In this document: positions 9,263 through 18,354 of the stretch, piece by piece
Layout of the letters: every line of letters begins with the position of its first letter
How positions within the stretch are numbered: the first letter of the stretch is position 1
NCBI GenBank assembly: GCA_964406465.1
Contig: CAYORT010000009.1
Span: 41,748 to 105,747, forward strand
Source: JAHEZL01 sp964406465
Lineage (GTDB): Bacteria; Bacteroidota; Bacteroidia; Flavobacteriales_C; GCA-002722245
Reading direction: 5' to 3'
Length of the DNA: 64,000 nt
The notes under the pieces: generated by a model
Database searches by the model: none
What the model was told of the DNA's origin: nothing
Seen by the model: the letters and a program-made list of their open reading frames with translations, nothing else
Translations under genes and position numbers: made by a program

Positions 9263-10234
9263 TTATAAGGATAGCACCTCTGCCAAACGCAACAAATCGG
9301 GATTCATATCACCCGTATGTTTAATTGCGTTTTCAAACGGAGTGTAAGCAATCTTTTTATCTACGATACCAATCATCACATTTTTCTTACCGTTCACTAA
9401 AGCCTCAATAGCCGCCATTCCCATTTGAGAAGCTCGAACGCGTTCCATACATGTTGGAGAACCACCACGTTGAACGTGCCCCAGCACCACTACTCTTGTA
9501 TCGTAATCAAATTTCTCTTTTACTTTCGCTGCTACTTCTGCCGCACCACCTTCTTTAGCACCTTCAGCAACAATGATGATAGAACTTTGTTTTTGGCGAC
9601 GTTTACCATCTTCTAATCGCTTAATCAAATGATCTATATAGTGATCTTTCGATTCAGGATATAGAATAGCCTCAGCACCGCAACCAATTCCTGAACGTAA
9701 GGCAATATAACCAGCGTCTTTACCCATTACCTCAACAATAAACAAACGATTGTGAGAATCGGCAGTATCGCGAATTTTATCAACTGCTTCAATAACTGTA
9801 TTAAGGGCAGTATCATAACCTATTGTAAAATCGGTACCAATTAAATCGTTGTCGATGGTTCCTGGCAATCCAACAATAGGAAAATCATGCTCTTTATTGA
9901 ACACCGACGCACCAGTAAAAGTACCATCGCCCCCTATCACTACTAAAGCCTCTATGCCATGTTTTTTCAAATTATCGAAAGCAGTCTGGCGACCTTCTTT
10001 GGTCATAAAACGGGCACTGCGCATAGTTTTCAAAATAGTACCACCACGCTGAATAATATTAGCAACAGATGAACTAGGCATTTCTATAAAATCGGCATCA
10101 ATCAAACCATCATATCCTCTTCTTACTCCAACCACCTCAAACTTATGGTAAATAGCTGTTCTTACAACTGCTCTTATCGCTGCGTTCATTCCTGGTGAAT
10201 CTCCACCCGATGTTAAAACTCCAATTTTCTTCAT
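9263..10234 (-). CDS. pfkA: ATP-dependent 6-phosphofructokinase
   Basis: A 323-residue enzyme converting fructose 6-phosphate to the 1,6-bisphosphate in glycolysis. The N-terminus KKIGVLTSGGDSPGMNAAIR is diagnostic. GGDGT at 101-105 has Gly at the position that separates ATP-dependent from pyrophosphate-dependent enzymes (the latter have GGDD). The catalytic TIDND motif is at 126-130 with Asp128. Length matches the bacterial type. It is followed by a stem-loop and then priA on the same strand. Confidence 0.97.
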   Translation of the reverse strand: MKKIGVLTSGGDSPGMNAAIRAVVRTAIYHKFEVVGVRRGYDGLIDADFIEMPSSSVANIIQRGGTILKTMRSARFMTKEGRQTAFDNLKKHGIEALVVIGGDGTFTGASVFNKEHDFPIVGLPGTIDNDLIGTDFTIGYDTALNTVIEAVDKIRDTADSHNRLFIVEVMGKDAGYIALRSGIGCGAEAILYPESKDHYIDHLIKRLEDGKRRQKQSSIIIVAEGAKEGGAAEVAAKVKEKFDYDTRVVVLGHVQRGGSPTCMERVRASQMGMAAIEALVNGKKNVMIGIVDKKIAYTPFENAIKHTGDMNPDLLRLAEVLSL

Positions 10235-10264
10235 TACAATAGGTTAAAATTATCTTCCAACGGG

Positions 10265-10272
10265 CAAATATA
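10265..10272 (-). promoter_or_regulatory. -7 promoter element upstream of pfkA
   Basis: TATATTTG on the minus strand lies about 30 bases before the pfkA start and matches TAnnTTTG. I did not find a TTG at the ideal 19-base spacing, so support is partial. Confidence 0.45.
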
Positions 10273-10444
10273 GATAAACATTCTTTTTTTTTTATAAATA
10301 CCTCGTAAATTAATTTAAAGAAATTAGAGGTTATTAAGAAGGTTTTTTTATTATTGCATAATGAATTCTTTAATTGGGCTGCTTATATAGTAGCTAAATT
10401 GTAGAAGGAATAAAGGTATTTGAACTAAATCTATAGATAAACTG

Positions 10445-11344
10445 ATGTGTATGAACATTAGAAAATTAATCACAAGAGTTCCTTTGGCTATTATTGGGCT
10501 AACTCTATTTACTGCCTGCGATGACACTGTAGATCCTACAACTGACCCAGCTGGCGTTAAACCTCCAGATATTGGTACTACGCACTTAGTAGGAGGAGAA
10601 ATTTTTAGCATCCCATCTCCGGTAGAGTTTTCTCTATTGCTGAAGAAAAGTGGTGCTAAATACAATGCATCAATTTTAAATAAAGAGAACAAAATAGATC
10701 AATACACTACTAAATATGCTTGGGCATTGAATTTAGGTGTTTATGGTGCTGATTTAGGTTATACTTCTATTTATGACCACTCTGATGACGCAATGAAATA
10801 CATGAAAAATGTAAACAAGTTATTAGACAAATTGGAATTGATGGCAGCTTTCAACAAAGCTACCTTAGATAGAATCAAGAAAAACATCGACAATAAAGAC
10901 TCATTGTTGCAATTGGTTTCAAGCACTTACAGAGATTGCGACCACTATCTAAAAAACAACAAGAAAGAAGATGTTGGTGCTTTAATCGTAACTGGCGGAT
11001 GGTTGGAAAGTATGTATTTAGCAATCAATACTGCTGGCGCGAAACCACACCCAGATGTTATCAAAAGAATCGCTGAACAAAAATTGTCAATCGACAACTT
11101 AATCAACATGGTAAGCAAACATACTTCTGATGACGATATGATCATGCTTTACAACAAGTTGAATGAAATTAAAGAGCAGTACGACAAGGTAACTTTTAAG
11201 TACACTTTTGTTGAACCAGTTACTGATAACGCTAACAAAATCACTACTATCAAGTCGAAGACTGAGCCTCAAATGAGTGATGAAGTTTACAAAGTTATCT
11301 CTGAAAAAATCACTTCATTAAGAAACCACATCGTACAAAATTAA
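10445..11344 (+). CDS. Hypothetical lipoprotein
   Basis: A 299-residue lipoprotein with a lipobox LFTAC (Cys25) after a hydrophobic stretch. The mature protein begins acidic and proline-rich (DDTVDPTTDP), then becomes predominantly helical with many lysines. I do not recognise a domain. Twelve bases separate it from the next secreted protein and a terminator follows that gene, so the two probably form a small operon of envelope proteins. An alternative start is the ATG at 10451. Confidence 0.75.
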   Translation: MCMNIRKLITRVPLAIIGLTLFTACDDTVDPTTDPAGVKPPDIGTTHLVGGEIFSIPSPVEFSLLLKKSGAKYNASILNKENKIDQYTTKYAWALNLGVYGADLGYTSIYDHSDDAMKYMKNVNKLLDKLELMAAFNKATLDRIKKNIDNKDSLLQLVSSTYRDCDHYLKNNKKEDVGALIVTGGWLESMYLAINTAGAKPHPDVIKRIAEQKLSIDNLINMVSKHTSDDDMIMLYNKLNEIKEQYDKVTFKYTFVEPVTDNANKITTIKSKTEPQMSDEVYKVISEKITSLRNHIVQN

Positions 11345-11356
11345 TTCTGGCAGAAC

Positions 11357-11779
11357 ATGAAAAAGCTTCTTATTACAGCTCTAATTACAGGATTTACAGC
11401 AATATCATTCAACGCAAAGGCGCAGATGTGTGATACCATTGCTGATTTCTGTGGAAAATTTTTCACTTCAGCTTACATCTCTGACGGACAATCGTACCGT
11501 GCTTTGTTGGTTGATGATCAAACTGCAGAATTTCAAACTACATTCTTCGGTGGAACTCAATACAGAATTGCCGCTTGTAGCGGTTTTTCTGAAAACGCTT
11601 TGGTTTTTAGAGTAAAAGATCAAGAAGGACACATCCTTTTCGATAGCTCTAAACACAGCAACATGCCTTCTTGGGATTTTAAAGTAGAATCTACTTTAGA
11701 AGTGACTATTGAGGCTGAATTAGACCAAACCTATACAAAATCGGGATGTGCTGTAATTTTGATAGGGTTTAAACAATAA
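11357..11779 (+). CDS. Hypothetical secreted protein
   Basis: A 140-residue protein with a clear Sec signal peptide (KKLLITALITGF ... AKAQ). The mature part has four cysteines (MCDT, DFCG, AACSG, SGCAV) that could form disulfides. The rest is beta-rich. It is second in an operon with the lipoprotein gene at 10445. Similar small exported proteins of this form are common in Bacteroidota, but I assign no function. Confidence 0.75.
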   Translation: MKKLLITALITGFTAISFNAKAQMCDTIADFCGKFFTSAYISDGQSYRALLVDDQTAEFQTTFFGGTQYRIAACSGFSENALVFRVKDQEGHILFDSSKHSNMPSWDFKVESTLEVTIEAELDQTYTKSGCAVILIGFKQ

Positions 11780-11802
11780 ATATTAATGACGAAATATTTT
11801 GA

Positions 11803-11832
11803 AAGGCGCTGGTTTATATCAGCGCCTTTTTT
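11803..11832 (+). terminator. Intrinsic terminator
   Basis: A 9-bp stem AAGGCGCTG/CAGCGCCTT (11803-11811 with 11820-11828) is followed by a T-run. It ends the two-gene envelope operon. Confidence 0.9.
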
Positions 11833-11856
11833 TATTTTTATCTCCAGCGCAAAAGA

Positions 11857-14800
11857 ATGAGTGAAAGAATATTAAGAGCATTAATGCAGCTGTTTGCCAT
11901 TATCGCAAAGGTAGACAGCATTAACCACGACGGAAGATCGGTGGTGAAAGCATTCCTTAAGCAGCAACTTAGCCTCGATCAAGTAGAAAATTACTTAGTA
12001 CTTTTTGAAGAATACCTAGAAAAACACCAAAAATCTTCTAAAGAAAGCGAAAAGAAAAGAAAGCGTACTTCTGTTAACTCGGTTAAAGTATTGGTGATCT
12101 GCACCGAAATCAATTCTGAACTTACCCAAAACCAAAAAATTGTTGTTCTGCTTCGCTTGCTTGAGTTTATCTATGCCGACAAAGAGATTGGTGAACAAGA
12201 AATTGAATTCGTTGAAACAGTATCTTCTACCTTCAACATTGATGATGCTGAATTCAAGCAATGTATGGAGTTTGTTAAACTTACTCCCGAAAATATTCCA
12301 GATGCTCAAAACTACTTGGTAGTTAACAACAATAAAGATTTTAGTCTTACTCAAACCAAACACATTTTTGCCGAAACATTACCTGCACCTGTTGTAGTAT
12401 TGCAGGTAAACAGTGTGGGCATGTACATATTGAGATACTTTGGTAAACAGGCTATGTATCTTAATGGACAAGTGATTGAAGAAAGTAGAGTTTACTTCTT
12501 GAGTCACGGTTCATCGTTAAGAAATGCCAAAGTACTACCAATATATTACAGCGATATTACGAGCCGTTTCCGCAGCGACAGTAACTTACAAGCCATTCAC
12601 TTTACCATCGACGATGTTGTTTTTCAATTCAATGAAAAACAAATTGGTTTGCACAACTTAAATTTAAGTGAAGAAAGCGGACACCTAATTGGTGTGATGG
12701 GGGCCAGTGGTGCCGGCAAATCAACATTACTTAATGTTTTAAATGGTACAACCGCTCCAACATTTGGAAGCATTAAAATCAATGGTGTTGACATCCATAA
12801 AGAAAAGGAAAAGCTAGAAGGTATCATTGGTCATATTTCACAAGATGACCTATTACTAGAAGATCTTACCGTTTTTCAAAATCTTTACTACAACACCAAA
12901 CTTTGCTACGATACACTTTCTAATGAGGCTATAATTAAGAAAGTATCTTCATTGTTGAAGGATATCGGACTCTATGAGATTCGCCATCTTAAGGTGGGAA
13001 ATCCGATGAATAAAAAGATTTCGGGCGGACAAAGAAAGCGTTTGAATATTGCATTAGAGCTGATTCGTGAACCTCAGGTGCTTTTTGTGGATGAACCTAC
13101 CTCGGGATTGTCATCAAGAGATTCTGAGAATATCATGGACTTGCTGAAGGAGCTTGCGCTTAAAGGCAAGTTGGTTTTCGTTGTAATTCACCAGCCTTCA
13201 TCAGACATCTTTAAGATGTTCGATAACCTATTCATTCTAGACACTGGTGGTTTCCCTATTTATTATGGAAATCCGGTTGATGCCGTGATCTACTTTAAAA
13301 AGGCGATTAACCACGTTAACGCCAACGAAAGTGAATGTCATGAATGTGGTAACGTAAATCCTGAACAGATTTTCAATATCATCGAAACTAAAGTAGTAGA
13401 TGAATATGGAAATATCACAGGAACACGTAAGGTCACTCCTAAACAATGGAATGACCATTACAAAACAGAAATTGCTCCTCAATTAATAGAAAAAGTTGCA
13501 AAAGAAAGAACAGAAGCCAAAGAAATACCAGGCGGAGTATACAAGATCCCTAAAAAATTCAATCAATTTAAAGTCTTCTTCGTGCGTGATGTGCTATCTA
13601 AATTAGCCAACACGCAATACATGTTGATTAACTTTTTAGAGGCTCCTCTCCTAGCCCTTATTCTTTCTTACATGGTTCGCTATTACAGTACCGAATCGGT
13701 AGACGCAGAATATATTTTCCGTTACAACGAAAACATTACTGCATACTTATTCATGAGTGTGGTGGTAGCTTTATTCTTAGGACTAACAGTTAGTGCTGAG
13801 GAGATTATTAGAGATCAAAAGATTTTAAAGAGAGAGTCCTTCCTTAACCTTAGTCGCAGTAGCTATTTGCTAAGTAAGGTGAGCATCATGATTATCATCT
13901 CCGCTATTCAAACTTTTACCTACATCATCATTGGAAATACCATACTAGATATCAAAGGATTAAATATGGATTACTGGTTGGTTTTATTTGTAACCAGTTG
14001 CTTTGCCAATATGTTAGGTCTCAACATCTCATCGGCTTTCGACTCGGTGGTTACCATCTATATTTTGATTCCAATCTTATTGATTCCTCAATTGTTGCTA
14101 AGCGGGGTTATCGTGAAATTTGATAAACTGAATCCTTCTATTGCCTCACAAACTGAAGTGCCCATTGCAGGAGATATGATGACCTCTAGATGGGCATTTG
14201 AAGCCTTGGCCGTAAACCAGTTTAAAGACAATAAATTTGAAAGAGAATTTTATAGAATTGAGCAACCCATGGCCTTCTATAAATACAAAAAAGACCATTG
14301 GGTAGTAGGCTTAAAAGATAGTATTACCAGTGCCATCGACGGATTCAACCTTCCACAATACAAAGCTTATCTTGAAAACAATTTAAATCTCATTCATTTT
14401 GAAATGAAGGAGGAAATGATTAGAGTTAAAGATGAATTTAAATTTAGTTTTACGCTTCCTGCCGAACCAATGCAACTTACTGTAGCTATGTTGGAAAGCA
14501 TGCGCAAAGACCTTGAAAAACTTACCGATAATTACATTTATTATTACAACGAATACGACAAAAGAAAAGACAATAAAACCAAATCGATGAACAAAGATGT
14601 AAAGAAATACATTGAGTTTAGAGATGCATATGAAAATGAGAGTTTAAATCATTTGGTTAAAAACGAAAACGAAACAGAAAAAATCATTGTTGCCGATGGA
14701 CAGTTCGTTCAAAAAGACAATCCGATTTACCGCGATTCAAAATACTTTAGAGCGCACTTCTTTGCTCCAAGTAAAACTATCTTCGGAAGAAAGGTTAACA

Positions 14801-14928
14801 CTTTTTGGGTAAATATAATTGTAATTGTGTCGATGAGCTTGTTACTTTACTTTACATTGTACTTCGACATCTTTAGAAAAATTATTGATGGTATAGGTAA
14901 TCTTTCATTTAAGTGGAAAAAACAATAA
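11857..14928 (+). CDS. TerB-like domain fused to an ABCG-type ABC transporter (ATPase plus permease)
   Basis: A 1023-residue protein. Residues about 1-150 are helical and resemble a TerB-like domain (KIVVLLRLLEFIYADKEIG). About 175-270 is a beta-rich stretch that may be FHA-like. The ATP-binding cassette follows, with Walker A GASGAGKST near 282-290, signature SGGQRKRL near 389, and Walker B VLFVDEPTSGLSSRD near 409-424. The GLSSRD form is typical of ABCG exporters. A set of membrane helices begins near 590. A long soluble insert (about 770-960) precedes a last helix near 985. The substrate cannot be told. The stop overlaps the next start by one base. Confidence 0.88.
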   Translation: MSERILRALMQLFAIIAKVDSINHDGRSVVKAFLKQQLSLDQVENYLVLFEEYLEKHQKSSKESEKKRKRTSVNSVKVLVICTEINSELTQNQKIVVLLRLLEFIYADKEIGEQEIEFVETVSSTFNIDDAEFKQCMEFVKLTPENIPDAQNYLVVNNNKDFSLTQTKHIFAETLPAPVVVLQVNSVGMYILRYFGKQAMYLNGQVIEESRVYFLSHGSSLRNAKVLPIYYSDITSRFRSDSNLQAIHFTIDDVVFQFNEKQIGLHNLNLSEESGHLIGVMGASGAGKSTLLNVLNGTTAPTFGSIKINGVDIHKEKEKLEGIIGHISQDDLLLEDLTVFQNLYYNTKLCYDTLSNEAIIKKVSSLLKDIGLYEIRHLKVGNPMNKKISGGQRKRLNIALELIREPQVLFVDEPTSGLSSRDSENIMDLLKELALKGKLVFVVIHQPSSDIFKMFDNLFILDTGGFPIYYGNPVDAVIYFKKAINHVNANESECHECGNVNPEQIFNIIETKVVDEYGNITGTRKVTPKQWNDHYKTEIAPQLIEKVAKERTEAKEIPGGVYKIPKKFNQFKVFFVRDVLSKLANTQYMLINFLEAPLLALILSYMVRYYSTESVDAEYIFRYNENITAYLFMSVVVALFLGLTVSAEEIIRDQKILKRESFLNLSRSSYLLSKVSIMIIISAIQTFTYIIIGNTILDIKGLNMDYWLVLFVTSCFANMLGLNISSAFDSVVTIYILIPILLIPQLLLSGVIVKFDKLNPSIASQTEVPIAGDMMTSRWAFEALAVNQFKDNKFEREFYRIEQPMAFYKYKKDHWVVGLKDSITSAIDGFNLPQYKAYLENNLNLIHFEMKEEMIRVKDEFKFSFTLPAEPMQLTVAMLESMRKDLEKLTDNYIYYYNEYDKRKDNKTKSMNKDVKKYIEFRDAYENESLNHLVKNENETEKIIVADGQFVQKDNPIYRDSKYFRAHFFAPSKTIFGRKVNTFWVNIIVIVSMSLLLYFTLYFDIFRKIIDGIGNLSFKWKKQ

Positions 14929-15311
14929 TGAAAAACAAAAAATCAAATATTAGTTTTTCACTGATATCCTTAAGCATTTTCCTTTTTTTCACTTTCACTT
15001 TTTCTAGCCATGGTTTTTCATTGCCTAATTCAAGCGCTGTTGTAGAAAATATTTATACAGGCAAACAAGCAAAAGTTTCTTCTAATAAAAACGAAATCAA
15101 TTCAAATAGTTTTATTGGGGAAGTTGAAGAAGTTGAAGAAAGTGAAACCGAAGATCATTCGGTAGAATACCACTTACCAATTGTTTTCTCATTTTTCGCT
15201 TCATTCTTACACACGCAAGAATCCAACAACACCTTACTTTCACATCACCACTTAAGTTTTAATTTAAGCAGCACACCTGTTTTTATTAAAAACTGCACCT
15301 TCCTTATTTAA
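14928..15311 (+). CDS. Small hypothetical exported or membrane protein, translationally coupled to the ABC transporter
   Basis: The ATG at 14928 shares its A with the TAA of the transporter gene (TAATG), which argues for coupling. A GTG at 14913 is possible but less likely. The product is about 127 residues, with an N-terminal hydrophobic segment (ISFSLISLSIFLFFTFTF) that could be a signal peptide. An acidic stretch (GEVEEVEESETEDHS) follows, and the tail contains several histidines (LLSHHHLSF). The overlap suggests a link to the ABC transporter. The histidines and the SulP operon downstream suggest nothing firm. Unrecognised. Confidence 0.6.
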   Translation: MKNKKSNISFSLISLSIFLFFTFTFSSHGFSLPNSSAVVENIYTGKQAKVSSNKNEINSNSFIGEVEEVEESETEDHSVEYHLPIVFSFFASFLHTQESNNTLLSHHHLSFNLSSTPVFIKNCTFLI

Positions 15312-15314
15312 ATC

Positions 15315-15394
15315 ATAAGTTCTATTTGTCGCTCCACAAATTATTGTGGATCTAATTTTTAATGCATTTATTTTTTTACTCAAACAGAACTTAT
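15315..15394 (+). promoter_or_regulatory. Structured leader in front of the SulP start codon
   Basis: Two nested inverted repeats fill the gap before the SulP gene. The outer pair is ATAAGTTCT (15315-15323) with AGAACTTAT (15386-15394), whose right arm ends one base before the ATG. The inner 7-bp hairpin is TCCACAA-ATTA-TTGTGGA (15333-15350), followed by a T-rich stretch that could terminate upstream transcription. Whether this is a regulatory switch or simply a terminator is open. Confidence 0.5.
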
Positions 15395-15395
15395 T

Positions 15396-16997
15396 ATGAA
15401 CAAGATAAATATCCCAAAAACCGGATTTGCCGGATTCAAAGAAAACTGGAAAGATGATTTAATTTCTGGTGTATTAGTGGCTTTAATTGCATTACCACTC
15501 TCCTTAGGAATTGCTTCTGCAAGTGGATTTCCTCCTGTGATGGGAGTATTAACCGCGATTGTAGGTGGTTTAATTGTTTCTTTCTTTGCGGGCTCTGAGC
15601 TAACGATAAAAGGTCCGGCTGCCGGACTTATTGTTATTGTTGCAGGTGCTGTTGAAGAACTTGGAAGAGGTAATAGTGACCTAGGATGGAAACTGGCCTT
15701 AGCTGTAGTTTTTGCTGCCGGTTTGGTACAAATAATTTTTGGATTACTGAAAGTTGCCCGCTTCGCCGATTTCTTTCCTTTGGCTGCAGTACACGGAATG
15801 CTAGCCGCCATTGGCATCTTAATCATGGCTAAACAACTTCACTTTGCACTTGGCGTTGCTCCTAATTTATTGAAAGGAAAAAGTCCGCTAGAACTCATCT
15901 TAATGATTCCAGATTCACTCCTTCAGCTCAATGTATATATTTTTACTATCGGCATCGTTAGCCTTGTGATCTTATTTGGAATGCCTTTGATTAAGCACCC
16001 TGTGGTGAAAAAAATTCCAGCTGCTTTAGTAGTAATAGTGGTTGCCATAATACTAGAAAAAACATTTCATTTAGAAGGTGAAGAATTTAAGAATTTAAAT
16101 CCGCTGGTAAATCCTGGCGATTTTCAATTGAACTTCAATGTTGATTTTAGTGCTATCACCAATTCTGAACTGCTTCCTATCTTTTTAAAATATCTCTTGA
16201 TGTTTGCTCTTGTGGGTACGTTAGAATCTTTACTCACAGGAAAAGCTATTGATCTTTTAGACCCTTACAAAAGAAAATCGCACTTGAGTAAAGATGTTAT
16301 GGCAGTTGGAGTTGGTAATGCTGTTTCGGGATTATTGGGCGGATTACCAATGATCTCGGAAGTAGCTAGAAGTTCTGCCAATATTCACAATGGTGGTAAA
16401 ACAAGGTGGTCGAATTTCTTCCATGGTGCTGTTCTGCTTATTTGCGTTGTATTGCTGGTACCAATAATCAAAATGATTCCTGTCGTGGCTCTTTCATCAA
16501 TGCTAATTTTTGTTGGATTTAAATTGGCTCATCCTCGCGAATTTTTGCATACCTATCACCTTGGTAAAGAGCAATTGGCCATTTTTATTGCTACCATAAT
16601 TTTTACCATAGTTGAAGATTTATTGGTTGGTATAGCTGCAGGAATATTGCTAAAATACATCATTCATCTTTTCAATGGAATGCCTTTTGGGGCTTCATTC
16701 AAAGCGGATTATGTTATTGAAGAAAAACTTTCTGGTCAATTTTTAATGACTGTAAATAAATCTGCTGTTTTCACCAATTACCTTGGTTTGAAAAAAGGAT
16801 TAGCAAAATTACCTGCAAAAAAGAATGTGGATATTGATTTTTCTAATTGTGCTTTGGTAGATCATACTGTGATGAAAAATGTTAGCCAATTCATGAAAGA
16901 CTACAACGCTGAAGGTGGTAAAATGTCTATCATTGGGTTAGGTAATCACAAATCCTTATCGAGACATGCTCTTTCATCTAAAAAAATAATCAAATAA
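15396..16997 (+). CDS. SulP family anion transporter (candidate bicarbonate transporter)
   Basis: A 533-residue SLC26/SulP protein with about 12-14 hydrophobic segments. The N-terminal core shows DDLISGVLVALIALPLSLG and GPAAGL, as in the family. A C-terminal STAS-like domain (about 445-533) contains VDIDFSNCALVDHTVM. SulP members carry sulfate, bicarbonate or other anions. Its position as first gene of an operon with dabA and dabB makes bicarbonate the leading guess, as in BicA-type proteins. That substrate is inference from context. The porin gene starts 11 bases after its stop. Confidence 0.9.
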   Translation: MNKINIPKTGFAGFKENWKDDLISGVLVALIALPLSLGIASASGFPPVMGVLTAIVGGLIVSFFAGSELTIKGPAAGLIVIVAGAVEELGRGNSDLGWKLALAVVFAAGLVQIIFGLLKVARFADFFPLAAVHGMLAAIGILIMAKQLHFALGVAPNLLKGKSPLELILMIPDSLLQLNVYIFTIGIVSLVILFGMPLIKHPVVKKIPAALVVIVVAIILEKTFHLEGEEFKNLNPLVNPGDFQLNFNVDFSAITNSELLPIFLKYLLMFALVGTLESLLTGKAIDLLDPYKRKSHLSKDVMAVGVGNAVSGLLGGLPMISEVARSSANIHNGGKTRWSNFFHGAVLLICVVLLVPIIKMIPVVALSSMLIFVGFKLAHPREFLHTYHLGKEQLAIFIATIIFTIVEDLLVGIAAGILLKYIIHLFNGMPFGASFKADYVIEEKLSGQFLMTVNKSAVFTNYLGLKKGLAKLPAKKNVDIDFSNCALVDHTVMKNVSQFMKDYNAEGGKMSIIGLGNHKSLSRHALSSKKIIK

Positions 16998-17008
16998 TAT
17001 TATTCAAC

Positions 17009-18349
17009 ATGAAACATATAATCATCGCTTTGATGCTATTTGCTTATTCTAGCTATTATGCTCAAAGCAACAATGGCGCGCAACTCAATTTAAACGGACA
17101 AATCAAGTTCAATCTAAATGAAGATGGCTCACATTATTTAAAGGCGACTTTTGTCAACCAAACTTGGTTACGATATACGCAAATGAATCCCAATTCATTG
17201 GTAAACGGCAGAAGTGTGAATGATCTTTTTGATATAGGATTGAGAAGAACACGTGCACAGTTTTTCGGACAAATTTCTGATCATGTTTTTTTCTACACTC
17301 AATTTGGGATGAACAACTTTAGTTACCTTTCTCTTAATAAACAATACGCTGCGGTCTTTTTTCACGATGTAACAGGTGAATATAAAGTAGCCAACAACTA
17401 TTGCTCTATTGGTGCTGGATTAACTGGCTGGTCGGGGTTATCACGCTACTCTTCCCCAGGTATCGCCACAACACTTTTGCTTGATGCTCCTATTTATCAG
17501 CAAATCACCAATGGTATTAACGATCAATTTTTAAGAAAACTAAGTGTTTACACCAAAGGTAAATTGGGAAAAATAGATTACAGAATTGCATTATCGAAAC
17601 CCTTCGATGTATTGAATGCACCTAATGCGCCAAAAGCTATTTCTAAAACGCACAGCGATTTTTCGTTACGTCCTTCTCAACTTCAATATCAAGCTTACCT
17701 TATGTATCAATTTTTTGATAAGGAAGACAATACCATTCCTTACACTGTAGGAACCTATCTGGGTGCCAAAAAAGTTTTTAATATTGGTGCAGGTTTCATC
17801 AATCAACCGCAAGCCATGTGGCAACTGAATGGAGCAACCGGAGATACAGTTTCTACAGCTTTAACTGCTTTTGCTGCCGATGTTTTTTTCGATGCACCAA
17901 TTCATAAAGAAAGTGGTGACGCAATAACAATTTATGCGGCGTTTCACCACTTAGATATGGGTAGAGCTTATATTAAAAATACAGGAGTGATGAACCCTGC
18001 AAATGGTGTAAGCAATTCGGCTGTAAATTTTAATGGCGCAGGAAATGCTTTTCCAATGGTTGGTACAGGTAATATCTACTATTTGCAAGCAGGATATCTT
18101 TTGCCATCAAAAACCTTTAAGGGAAAAGAGAAATTACAAATTGTAGGTGGCGCTCAGTACGCAGCTTTTGAAAGATTAACCGATGCAATGCTTATGTATG
18201 AATTTGGTGCCAACCTATACTTGCACAAAAACAACAAATTGAGTTTCATCTACCAAAATCGTCCGATTTATTCAACGCAATCTAACGGCGACATTACCAA
18301 TACAGATAGAAAAGGAATGTTTGTTTTACAATATCAAATTTCAATTTAA
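17009..18349 (+). CDS. Outer-membrane porin-like beta-barrel, phosphate-selective porin O/P type
   Basis: A 446-residue protein with a Sec signal peptide (MKHIIIALMLFAYSSYYAQ) and alternating beta-strand sequence throughout. It ends with FVLQYQISI, an aromatic-rich last strand of the kind seen in outer-membrane barrels. Segments such as DIGLRRTRAQFFGQISDHVFFYTQFGMNNF resemble OprO/OprP-type porins. Lying between the SulP and dabA genes with gaps of 11 and 5 bases, it probably supplies the outer-membrane step for the same anion. The substrate is inferred only. Confidence 0.82.
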   Translation: MKHIIIALMLFAYSSYYAQSNNGAQLNLNGQIKFNLNEDGSHYLKATFVNQTWLRYTQMNPNSLVNGRSVNDLFDIGLRRTRAQFFGQISDHVFFYTQFGMNNFSYLSLNKQYAAVFFHDVTGEYKVANNYCSIGAGLTGWSGLSRYSSPGIATTLLLDAPIYQQITNGINDQFLRKLSVYTKGKLGKIDYRIALSKPFDVLNAPNAPKAISKTHSDFSLRPSQLQYQAYLMYQFFDKEDNTIPYTVGTYLGAKKVFNIGAGFINQPQAMWQLNGATGDTVSTALTAFAADVFFDAPIHKESGDAITIYAAFHHLDMGRAYIKNTGVMNPANGVSNSAVNFNGAGNAFPMVGTGNIYYLQAGYLLPSKTFKGKEKLQIVGGAQYAAFERLTDAMLMYEFGANLYLHKNNKLSFIYQNRPIYSTQSNGDITNTDRKGMFVLQYQISI

Positions 18350-18354
18350 AAGTT

